DNA of 64,000 nucleotides, from contig CAZLJE010000014.1 of the NCBI GenBank assembly GCA_964559835.1, positions 72,375 to 136,374 on the forward strand, given 5' to 3'. Below are positions 26,081 through 33,582 of this stretch, in pieces (position 1 is the first letter of the stretch; each line of letters starts with the position of its first letter). The notes below the pieces were generated by a model. That model was given only the letters and a program-made list of their open reading frames with translations, was not told where the DNA came from and searched no databases. This DNA is from DAISJI01 sp964559835. GTDB taxonomy: Bacteria; Acidobacteriota; Terriglobia; Terriglobales; Acidobacteriaceae. A program made the position numbers and the translations under genes.

Positions 26081-26084
26081 ATTG

Positions 26085-26179
26085 CAAAGGCTTAGGGCTT
26101 TGGCCATTAGGCATTAGGCGGTCTTGTGTTGCTCCGAATTTCCCAAAGCACAAAGCCCAATGCCGAAAGCCGAAAGCCC
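26085..26179. repeat. TTAGGGC/CATTAGGC stutter palindrome after the receiver gene
   Basis: Left arm CAAAGGCTTAGGGCTTTGGC (26085-26104) and right arm CCAAAGCACAAAGCCCAATG (26143-26162) onward. It lies between convergent genes. Confidence 0.7.
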
Positions 26180-26184
26180 GCTGT

Positions 26185-28029
26185 TCAGTCGATCTCGAGC
26201 GACACCAACTCACCCCGGCCGTCCGGCTGCAGCTTGTAATTGATCGACGCCTTCCGGTTCGTCCAATCGCAGGAAAAGTTTTCCACGCCGATGAGCATCA
26301 GTTTCTTAACGTCGCGCGAATACACTTCCCATCTCCTGCCCTTCGATGTGAATGTGATCGAGACCATCGGGGCGTGCGAGCAGTCCACCGACACGAGTTC
26401 GCCTTTCATGAACTCGATCTTCTCCGGCTTGGCGGGTTCGGCAGGAGCGGCGGCGTTCTTCGCCGGCTGCGGCTCCGCAGCTGCTTCCGTTTGCTTTTCC
26501 TGCCATTGGGGTGCAGTGATCTGCGCGCGCGTGGAGTACGCCGACGCAGTGGATTCCGGCGCCGGTTTTCCCATCGTCGCAAGCGCCTGGTGCGCGAAAC
26601 GCGCGACCTCGGGCTGATCGCTGCCCTGTAAACGCTCGAGCACCGGACGCGCTTTGTCGTACTGCTTCGCCTGCATGTCGAATTGCGCTGCGGTCAGCGC
26701 ATACAAGTCGTTCCGCGGGCTCAGGTCCGAGGCCTTCTGGATCGCTGCATGCGCCGCGTCGGTATCTTTCAATTCGGAATCTACCCACGAAAGCAGTTGA
26801 TAAGCGTCGGCGTAGTTCGGATCCAGTTCGACGGCCTTTTGCAGATGTTGTTTCATCGCCGCCAGGTCCGGCTTGGAATCCGCCCCTCGTGATTTCTTGT
26901 ATGCGAGCAGTGCGACCAGGTACCGCGTGCGGGCGTCGCCAGGATCAGCCGCGAGCGCCTTCTGCAGTTGGGGCTCGGCCTTGTCGAATTCATTGTGCTG
27001 GAGGTACGAGTAACCGAGGCCGCGATGAGCAGCCGCGTTGTTCGCATCCTGCGCTAGGACCTTGTTGTACAGCGCTATGCCGGATTCGTGCTCGCGTGCC
27101 GAATGCGAGTGCAGGTCCGCCCATACGGCCAGCCAGTCGGATGCCCGTATCTTTCGCGTCTCGATCGTCGACTTGGCGAAATCCGCGGGCAGGGTCAGCT
27201 TATATTCCACCGGGTTCATGGTGAAGTAATTGCGGACGGCGTTGTCGAATGCCTGCGGCTCGACGCCGAACGCTCGGCGGATCCCGTCCGGTATGTCGAC
27301 GTGCTGGTTCTGGATCATGTCGACGAACGAGTTCAGCTGCGCTCCGAGCTTGCTTGCCATCAGGTAATGGATGGTGATCCAGGATTGCGCGTAAAACACG
27401 GTTCGTCGCTGTGCGTCCCAATCTTCTACAAGAGGCGCACGCAGCGGGCCGAAGAACTGCACGATGCGTATCCAGGGCTGAGACCGGAGCACCGCCATCA
27501 AGTCCGGCTGCGGCAAGCCGTAGATGATCTGCTTATTGCTGACGTGGAGCGCCGCGCAGTATTCCAGGATCCCGTCCTCGTACCATGCCGGCACGGGCGG
27601 GAAATTACCGTTGATCAACAGCCGCACGTATTCGCGGTCCGCGAATTCGAGGCCAGATAGCGGCGCGTTCGGGCGACGTCCCTCGGCGGTCGTGTCGAAC
27701 GCGATCAGGTCCTCGTCGTCTCCGTTGCGGACTGTCCCAGGCCACATCGGGTGCAATTTGTCGGCGGGCCGGGGAACGAACTGCTGGAAGTCGCGCGCGT
27801 CTTTGAAGGCGACGAACGTCACCGGCACGGGGACAGTCATCGAGTCTTTGTTGAAGAAGATGCCGAACGCCGCGTGCACCTGTTCGAAATGTTCGGCGAT
27901 CTCCCGGCCGCGTGCTTCACCGAGGTCGGTCACTACCGTAAAGTTCGGAGTCTTGACCTCGGCGTAGTCCTGCGCGAGGAGAGCAGAGGGCGTCACCAGG
28001 AAGATGAGGGCGAGCACGAATCGGCGCAT
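26185..28029 (-). CDS. Secreted TPR protein with a degenerate gluzincin (MA-like) peptidase domain
   Basis: A 614-aa exported protein. Signal peptide at 1-19; residues about 20-270 match the peptidase-MA-like/DUF1570 pattern. The zinc motif expected as HEYxHLL is REYVRLL (R132, E133, R136), while the downstream ligand motif survives as WYEDGILEY (E151). Residues about 330-480 hold four or so TPR repeats (NAAAHRGLGYSYLQHNEFDK, ADAYQLLSWVDSELKD). The C-terminal 120 residues are a Pro/Ala linker and a beta-rich domain. It likely binds partners rather than cleaving them. ATG 28029 has GGAG 5 bases upstream. Confidence 0.82.
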   Translation of the reverse strand: MRRFVLALIFLVTPSALLAQDYAEVKTPNFTVVTDLGEARGREIAEHFEQVHAAFGIFFNKDSMTVPVPVTFVAFKDARDFQQFVPRPADKLHPMWPGTVRNGDDEDLIAFDTTAEGRRPNAPLSGLEFADREYVRLLINGNFPPVPAWYEDGILEYCAALHVSNKQIIYGLPQPDLMAVLRSQPWIRIVQFFGPLRAPLVEDWDAQRRTVFYAQSWITIHYLMASKLGAQLNSFVDMIQNQHVDIPDGIRRAFGVEPQAFDNAVRNYFTMNPVEYKLTLPADFAKSTIETRKIRASDWLAVWADLHSHSAREHESGIALYNKVLAQDANNAAAHRGLGYSYLQHNEFDKAEPQLQKALAADPGDARTRYLVALLAYKKSRGADSKPDLAAMKQHLQKAVELDPNYADAYQLLSWVDSELKDTDAAHAAIQKASDLSPRNDLYALTAAQFDMQAKQYDKARPVLERLQGSDQPEVARFAHQALATMGKPAPESTASAYSTRAQITAPQWQEKQTEAAAEPQPAKNAAAPAEPAKPEKIEFMKGELVSVDCSHAPMVSITFTSKGRRWEVYSRDVKKLMLIGVENFSCDWTNRKASINYKLQPDGRGELVSLEID

Positions 28030-28257
28030 ACCAGCTCCTGTGCTCATAGAACAAGCGAATCGTATCAGAGCCGCGCCAGGACAGGGTAGCGCTGTAAGTA
28101 ATTACTTACATACCGAGTGGAAGAATCTGCCTGGCATCAGACGGCGCACGCAACGTAAGTCCATGAATATAAGCGGCTTCGCTTTTGGCTAAGTTGCTGC
28201 TTTGAACTCCTGCGCAGACATCGGACGACTAGCAATGCCGGTGTCGAGGAGGAGACG

Positions 28258-28713
28258 ATGAAATCCACGGTGATTCGTACCGCAGTAGCTTCGTCCTTGA
28301 TCACCGGCATCCTGGTGACCGCGATCGGGTTGTGGGCCGGTCCGAGGATCATGAATCCCCAATCGCCGACCGATGCCACGATGCAGACGGCAGGGTACAA
28401 CACCCCGGCGGCACAGACTTACAGCGACGAGACGGTACAGCCAACGGTACAGCCGAAGGTGACGCCGCGCCGGACCTATAACCGTCCGGTGGCCTACAAC
28501 GAACCGAGCAGCAACACGTACCGCGACAGCTATGGCGAACCGGTGGTCCGCCATCACCGGTCGACGGAAAACAGTGTTTTGATCGTTGCCGGATCGTCCG
28601 GCGCGGGCGCAGCGATCGGCGCGCTGGCCGGCGGCGGCAAGGGCGCCGGGATCGGCGCCATCGCCGGCGGCATCGGTGGACTCATCTACGACCGCGCGAC
28701 GGCAAACAAATAG
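28258..28713 (+). CDS. Exported glycine-zipper protein
   Basis: A 151-aa protein with an N-terminal membrane anchor or signal (TAVASSLITGILVTAIGLW), a disordered Gln/Pro/Tyr-rich middle and a C-terminal glycine zipper (GAGAAIGALAGGGKGAG, GGIGGLI), as in the YMGG/Gly-zipper envelope proteins. The role is unknown; such zippers insert in membranes or oligomerise. A strong Shine-Dalgarno (GAGGAGGAG) precedes the ATG. The stop codon begins a TTAGGGC repeat (28711-28743), followed by a terminator hairpin. Confidence 0.78.
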   Translation: MKSTVIRTAVASSLITGILVTAIGLWAGPRIMNPQSPTDATMQTAGYNTPAAQTYSDETVQPTVQPKVTPRRTYNRPVAYNEPSSNTYRDSYGEPVVRHHRSTENSVLIVAGSSGAGAAIGALAGGGKGAGIGAIAGGIGGLIYDRATANK

Positions 28714-28743
28714 GGCTTAGGGCGCAGGGCTCTGGGCGTAGGG
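28711..28743. repeat. TTAGGGC stutter including the glycine-zipper stop codon
   Basis: TAGGGCTTAGGGCGCAGGGC and continuation; TAG 28711-28713 is the stop codon. Confidence 0.65.
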
Positions 28744-28745
28744 AA

Positions 28746-28781
28746 ACGGCTCTTCGGGAAACCGGAGAGCCGTTGTTATTT
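28746..28781 (+). terminator. Terminator of the glycine-zipper gene
   Basis: 8-bp stem ACGGCTCT/AGAGCCGT with a 12-base loop and a TTGTTATTT tail. Confidence 0.7.
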
Positions 28782-29084
28782 GGCGGAATTCTCGTTATGT
28801 TCGCGCCTAAGTTGGCGCAAGTACTGCGTGAAATTGAATGTCAGTGCTGCCGCGCCGGTCAGCAACGTTAACAACGAGCAGCAAACGTATAAGAGTACCT
28901 TGCCGTAACCGAAGTAACGGTGAAGGGGATTTCCTACAAGGAACGGAATGACGCACAAGGCGGACGTAGCGAAAGCGACGGCTAAGATGGTTGTCCGCCG
29001 TTTCCACTTCGCGACGTACAGTTCCCATCGGCAAAGTAGATTTGGCAGGCTGTCATCCGCATCAAACCGCAACTGATGATTCAT
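28776..29084 (-). CDS. Small two-helix membrane protein coupled to queG
   Basis: A 102-aa protein with two predicted transmembrane segments (TILAVAFATSALCVIPFLV and VLLYVCCSLLTLLTGAAAL) and a basic C-terminus. I do not recognise it. Its ATG (29084) overlaps the queG stop in an ATGA, so it is translationally coupled; the longer frame starting at 29114 would run inside queG. Convergent with the glycine-zipper gene. Confidence 0.6.
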   Translation of the reverse strand: MNHQLRFDADDSLPNLLCRWELYVAKWKRRTTILAVAFATSALCVIPFLVGNPLHRYFGYGKVLLYVCCSLLTLLTGAAALTFNFTQYLRQLRREHNENSAK

Positions 29085-30145
29085 TTGCGTCCCAAAAGCC
29101 TCTCCAGCGCCCATTTCGCATGGGTTGCGATATTGTCATCTTCGTCGCTCGCCATCTTCTCCAGCGCGGGCACGAAACTCTCGTCCCCGCTGTTTCCCAT
29201 CGCGACGGCAACGTTGCGCCGGATTCCTGAATACTTGGTGCGCTTGATGGGTGAACCGCGGAAGCGCTCGCGGAATTCGTCGACCGACATCTCCGTCAGC
29301 CAATCCAGCGCGGGATTCACGAGACCCTCGCGCGGCTGAAATTCCGGGAGGGAAGTCGCCGGCGCTTCGCGGTTCCAGGGGCAGACGTCCTGGCAGATAT
29401 CGCAGCCGAAGACGTGGCGGCCGACTCCGGCGCGCAGGTCCTCCGGTATGTCGCCGCGCTTTTCGATGGTCAGATACGAGATGCAGCGCGTCGCGTCGAG
29501 TTGGTAGGGCGCGATGAATGCGTCCGTGGGACACGCATCGAGACACGCCGTGCAGCTTCCGCAGCGGTCGGGCGCGGGGATATCGGGCGTCAACTCGAGC
29601 GAGATGAGGATCACGCCCAGGAAAAGCCACGAGCCAACTTCCTGGTTGATGATGCAGGTGTTCTTGCCTTGCCAGCCGACCCCCGAATACTTGGCGTAAA
29701 TGCGTTCGACCAGCGGGCCGGTGTCGACGTAGCACCAGGTGCGGCAGTCGGCTTCCCGCTTCAGCGCGGCCTCGATCTGGCGCAGGCGGCGGAGGACAGA
29801 ATCGTGGTAGTCCTCTTTGCTCCAGGCGTATCGCGATATCCAGCCGCGGTCGCTAGTCGCTAGTCGCTCGTCGTTCGATCTCGGTTGTGCGGTGTTGTAG
29901 TTCGTAGCGCAGACGATCACGGACCGCGCCCATGGAGCGGCGTGCACCAGTGACGAGCGCTTCAGTTCACCGGATTCCGTGCGTGATTCCAGGTACCGCA
30001 TTTCGCCCGCATACCCTTTTTCGATCCACGAAGGGAAGTGCTCGAGTTCCGCAAATTCGCGCACCGGCGCGATGCCGCATAGATCGAAGCCGGCTTCGGT
30101 GGCCAGACGCTTGATGAGTTCAGATGTAGCGGCGATTGCGCGCAC
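29081..30145 (-). CDS. queG: Epoxyqueuosine reductase
   Basis: A 354-aa cobalamin-dependent enzyme that reduces epoxyqueuosine in tRNA to queuosine. The catalytic Asp141 is in CYVDTGPLVER; two [4Fe-4S] motifs are CGSCTACLDACPTDA and CDICQDVCPWN; the C-terminus is a HEAT-like repeat region. Residues about 88-100 (RSNDERLATSDRG) are an insertion compared with the usual family spacing before ISRYAW and are encoded by a TAGTCGC stutter repeat (29848-29880). The GTG start at 30145 has no clear Shine-Dalgarno. The gene is followed by a coupled small membrane protein. Confidence 0.93.
   Translation of the reverse strand: MRAIAATSELIKRLATEAGFDLCGIAPVREFAELEHFPSWIEKGYAGEMRYLESRTESGELKRSSLVHAAPWARSVIVCATNYNTAQPRSNDERLATSDRGWISRYAWSKEDYHDSVLRRLRQIEAALKREADCRTWCYVDTGPLVERIYAKYSGVGWQGKNTCIINQEVGSWLFLGVILISLELTPDIPAPDRCGSCTACLDACPTDAFIAPYQLDATRCISYLTIEKRGDIPEDLRAGVGRHVFGCDICQDVCPWNREAPATSLPEFQPREGLVNPALDWLTEMSVDEFRERFRGSPIKRTKYSGIRRNVAVAMGNSGDESFVPALEKMASDEDDNIATHAKWALERLLGRK
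29848..29880. repeat. TAGTCGC stutter inside queG
   Basis: GGTCGCTAGTCGCTAGTCGC and continuation on the plus strand; encodes queG residues about 89-99 and causes the insertion. Confidence 0.7.
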
Positions 30146-30180
30146 ACAACAATGATAGCGGGAATGAGCCAGAAATGCGG

Positions 30181-30218
30181 TTCACACGAAGGAGTCCATC
30201 GTGAGACCTTCGTGTGAA
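30181..30218. repeat. TTCACACGAAGG palindrome upstream of queG
   Basis: Exact 12-bp arms TTCACACGAAGG (30181-30192) and CCTTCGTGTGAA (30207-30218). Confidence 0.78.
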
Positions 30219-30233
30219 CGCCTTCGTTGTGTC

Positions 30234-33200
30234 TCACATCCCGGTGCGCAGTTTGTTCCAATCGGCCAGCAGCGTATCCAGACGCTGCCTGAGATCGTGG
30301 AACGAAGCTTGAGCTTGCCCCGTAGGAGCGGCGTCGGCGGAATCCACGACGTCCTGCAAGGCGCTTAGTGAAGTCAGCAGCGAGGTGAAGCTGTCGGCTT
30401 TCGTGCCGGGGCCGCCAGCGAAGCGCGCGGCCTGCGGCGACTTATCCCGACGTGCCTGCTGGAGAGCGTCCCACGCCTGCTGCATGGCGGCGGTGACCTG
30501 CATTTCGAGATCGTGCTGCCGCTGAAGTTCGGCGGGTGTTGCTTTTACGCGCGGATCGGGCACGAGCGTGAGCGGTTGGGCGTAGGTCTTGCCTCCGGCG
30601 ATGAGGCGCACTTCATAGTGTCCCGGCAGAGCAAGCGGGCCACGCGGGTTCGGCTCCATGACGACACCGAACACCGCCGACAGATCGTACGAGCGCTCCA
30701 CCGCGGGCGGGGCCGGGTAGCGCAAGTTCCACACGAAGCGATGATGTCCAGCCGCGCCCGACAGCTTCGGTGCCGCGACGAACCAGCTCTCCGAGATGGC
30801 GACGGGCGCGTGCGCCGCCTCCTGGTCGCGCGAGGTGTAGCGGCGAACGATATTGCCGGCGGAATCGCGGATCTCGAGCGCAATATCGTCGCTGGGCTGC
30901 GCGAGGTAGTAGTCGAGGATCGCGCCGGACGGAGGATTCTGGCCCATCGGCGTCTCCGGCGGCCACGGCGTGTCGTGCTGCTGGTCGCTGCGCAAGCGAT
31001 ACACAATCGGCGGCTTAAACAATATGGGTGCCCCACCCTGACCGTAGTTGGAAGGGTGGGCATCCGCAATTTGTCGCAGCGGTTCGAGATCGTCCAGCAC
31101 CCAGAACGAGCGACCATGCGTAGCGACCACGAGGTCGTCGTTATGGACGACCAAGTCGTGGATAGGTGTGACCGGCAGGTTCAGATTCAGAGGTTGCCAT
31201 GTATTGCCGCCGTCGAAGGAAGCGTAAATTCCTTTTGCGGTTCCGAGGTAAAGAAGATCTTTTCGCTTGGGATCTTCCCGTACGGCGTACGCATTCCCGG
31301 TGTTCGCAATAGCGCCGGATGGCGTCCACGTTTTTCCGAAATCACGTGTACGGAGAAGAATGGTGTTGTAGTCGTCCAGCCGATGCCGGTCGACAGCTAC
31401 GTACGCCGTTCCGGCGTCGAAGTGGGACGATTCGATCATGCTGATCTTGCTCCAGTCGCCCAGCTGCTTCGGAGTTACGTCGTTCCACGTCTTGCCACCG
31501 TCGCGCGTGACTTGGATGCGGCCGGTGTCGGTGCCCGCCCAGCTGACGCCGGCCTGCACGCCCGATGGCGCGATGGTGTACACGACGCCATAGCAGAGGG
31601 CAACAGAGTTCTCGGGTGTAGGCCGGTCGCCCCCGCCCGGCGCAGGGTTCTCGGTTGCAGGCGAGACGCTCGCCTCACGTGTGGCAGGCGCGACGGCTGC
31701 GTTGCACCCGGTCAAATCCGGCGAAATCCTCTGCCACGATCTCCCCTGGTCGGCGGAACGCAACACGTACTGCGCGCCCATCAGGATGGCGTGACTCTTC
31801 GGCTCGAACATGATCGGGGAAGTCCAGGTAAAGCGTAGCGCTCTATGGTTGATTTCCTCGCCAAAGACCGCGACCGGCGTGGGCGAGATGTCCTGCTGCT
31901 GGCCGGTGCGCTTGTCGAAACGGTAGAGCCGGCCATAGGTGTCGCCGCCGTACACGATGTTGGGATCATCGGGATCGGGCGCCATGTAGCCCGCTTCGCC
32001 GCCCGCAACCGAGTACCAGTCGCGCTCCGTGATCGATCCGTAATCGCTGCGGCTGGCGATCGCGACTGTCCCGCTGTCCTGCTGCGCGCCGTAAATGTAA
32101 TAGGTGGGAAACTGGTTATCGGTAGTGACGTGGTAGAGCTGGGCCGTGGGCTGGTTCATCCACGAACTCCACGATTTGGCGCCGTCGACGCTGATGACCG
32201 TGCCCTGATCGCTTGCGACGATCATGCGCTGGCCGTCACTCGGATCGATCCAGAGGAAGTGGTAGTCGTCGCCGCCGGGCGCTCCTTTGATCGCCTCGAA
32301 TGTCTTGCCGCCGTCCGACGACTTGTACACAGCAACGGCGGGTACATAGACGATGTCCGGATTCTGCGGATCGGTGGTGATTTCGCCGAAGTACCACTGG
32401 CGGTTGGTCAGGCGCGAGTCGCTGCTGACCTGTTTCCACGTCGCGCCGCGGTCATCGGAGCGGTACAAACCGCTGCCTTTTCCGTGTGGCGTATCGACCA
32501 GCAGGTAGACGACGTTCTTTCGTGTGGCGATGCCGGCGCGCCCCCAATCATCGGTCGGAAGTCCATTGCCCGTGATCTGTTTCCAGGTGCTGCCGCCGTC
32601 GCTGGACTTGTAGAGTCCGCTCCCCGGGCCTTGAACGGGCGCGTAAGTGCTCCATGGTGGGCGGTGAGCATTCCAGAGCGTCGCGTAAATGATGCGGGAA
32701 TCGTCTGGATCGAAGGCCAGGTCGATCGCGCCGGTGTTCGCGTCTTTGTAGAGGACCTTGGTCCATGTGCGTCCGCCGTCGGTCGAGCGGAAGACGCCGC
32801 GCATTTCGTTCGGACCGTACGCATGTCCGAGCGCGGCAACAAAAACGACGTCGGGATTCTTGGGATCGATGAGCACCCGGCCGATGTGGCGTGTGTCGTC
32901 GAGACCAATGTGCTGCCAGGTCGCGCCGGCGTCAGTGGACTTGTACACCCCGTTGCCGAAGGTGATGTCGGAGCGGATCGAGGCCTCGCCGGTGCCCACA
33001 TAGATGACATTCGGGTCCGAGGGGGCGACGGCCAGCGAACCGACGGAGGCGATCGGTTGCTTATCGAAGATTGGCGTCCAGGTCTGGCCGGCGTTGACCG
33101 TCTTCCACACTCCTCCGCCGACTGCGCCGAAGTAATAAATGTCGCGGTTGCCGGTAATGCCGGCGGCAGTGAGCGACCGTCCGCCGCGGAAGGGCCCAAC

Positions 33201-33299
33201 CAGTCGCCACTTCATGTCGGAGTAAAGATGTGGGGAGGTCTGCGCACTGGCGCAAGCCGTCAGTAACAGCAAGATAGAGAACAGTTTCCGGGGATGCAC
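30234..33299 (-). CDS. Exported VPS10/sortilin-type BNR-repeat protein
   Basis: A protein of about 1,021 aa with signal peptide KLFSILLLLTACASA and a large beta-propeller of BNR/Asp-box repeats (KSTDAGATWQHIG, RSTDGGRTWTKVL, KSSDGGSTWKQIT, RSDDRGATWKQV), as in VPS10-domain glycosyl hydrolases, then a C-terminal helical domain. Acidobacteria often encode many of these; they may bind or cleave extracellular glycans, but no catalytic residues can be assigned. Two stretches look like REP insertions: about bases 31611-31700 (encoding SVSPATENPAPGGGDRP) and 31026-31064. The start is uncertain: GTG 33299 directly precedes the signal peptide, and ATG 33386 is an alternative with a long N-region. Divergent from the Tes-like gene. 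Confidence 0.88.
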   Translation of the reverse strand: MHPRKLFSILLLLTACASAQTSPHLYSDMKWRLVGPFRGGRSLTAAGITGNRDIYYFGAVGGGVWKTVNAGQTWTPIFDKQPIASVGSLAVAPSDPNVIYVGTGEASIRSDITFGNGVYKSTDAGATWQHIGLDDTRHIGRVLIDPKNPDVVFVAALGHAYGPNEMRGVFRSTDGGRTWTKVLYKDANTGAIDLAFDPDDSRIIYATLWNAHRPPWSTYAPVQGPGSGLYKSSDGGSTWKQITGNGLPTDDWGRAGIATRKNVVYLLVDTPHGKGSGLYRSDDRGATWKQVSSDSRLTNRQWYFGEITTDPQNPDIVYVPAVAVYKSSDGGKTFEAIKGAPGGDDYHFLWIDPSDGQRMIVASDQGTVISVDGAKSWSSWMNQPTAQLYHVTTDNQFPTYYIYGAQQDSGTVAIASRSDYGSITERDWYSVAGGEAGYMAPDPDDPNIVYGGDTYGRLYRFDKRTGQQQDISPTPVAVFGEEINHRALRFTWTSPIMFEPKSHAILMGAQYVLRSADQGRSWQRISPDLTGCNAAVAPATREASVSPATENPAPGGGDRPTPENSVALCYGVVYTIAPSGVQAGVSWAGTDTGRIQVTRDGGKTWNDVTPKQLGDWSKISMIESSHFDAGTAYVAVDRHRLDDYNTILLRTRDFGKTWTPSGAIANTGNAYAVREDPKRKDLLYLGTAKGIYASFDGGNTWQPLNLNLPVTPIHDLVVHNDDLVVATHGRSFWVLDDLEPLRQIADAHPSNYGQGGAPILFKPPIVYRLRSDQQHDTPWPPETPMGQNPPSGAILDYYLAQPSDDIALEIRDSAGNIVRRYTSRDQEAAHAPVAISESWFVAAPKLSGAAGHHRFVWNLRYPAPPAVERSYDLSAVFGVVMEPNPRGPLALPGHYEVRLIAGGKTYAQPLTLVPDPRVKATPAELQRQHDLEMQVTAAMQQAWDALQQARRDKSPQAARFAGGPGTKADSFTSLLTSLSALQDVVDSADAAPTGQAQASFHDLRQRLDTLLADWNKLRTGM
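31026..31064. repeat. REP-like hairpin inside the VPS10-type gene
   Basis: GCCCCACCCT (31030-31039) and AGGGTGGGC (31053-31061) pair; in-frame insertion encoding SNYGQGG on the minus strand. Confidence 0.6.
31611..31700. repeat. REP-like repeats inside the VPS10-type gene
   Basis: GTTGCAGGCGAGACGCTCGC (31654-31673) and a degenerate copy GTGGCAGGCGCGACGGCTGC (31681-31700) in the gene; the first differs by two bases from the complement of a 20-mer in the S9 peptidase insert. Confidence 0.65.
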
Positions 33300-33538
33300 A
33301 AAGCATAGATGACGAAGGCGTTGAGAAGGCGCGAAATTGTTCTGATTGGCGTCGAATGTGATGTAGCTCACATCGAACGGTGACATTTCCGGAAATGTTG
33401 CGAATTTCGGAAGCCGAACTGCGCTTTTGTGCAGCGAATGGTGCCATCGCGCATTGACCCTACTTTTGGAAAACCCGCGATGGGAGCCGACAATCAATCA
33501 GCGGGCTGTGCGCGACGTGTATCGCGACGCGCCGCTGG

Positions 33539-33564
33539 GTCGCCAGACAAGCCTGGCTAGTACA
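33539..33564. repeat. REP-like repeat in the Tes-like gene leader
   Basis: GTCGCCAGACAAGCCTGGCT and continuation to 33564; 22 or so of 26 bases match 45815-45840. It ends 7 bases before the Shine-Dalgarno sequence. Confidence 0.65.
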
Positions 33565-33582
33565 CGTTTTGGAGGGACTGCT

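Noticed and set aside
31845..33266. 473-codon open frame opposite the VPS10-type gene
   Set aside because: It is a shadow of a high-GC gene: low complexity, no Shine-Dalgarno, no family blocks, while the minus-strand frame has clear BNR repeats.
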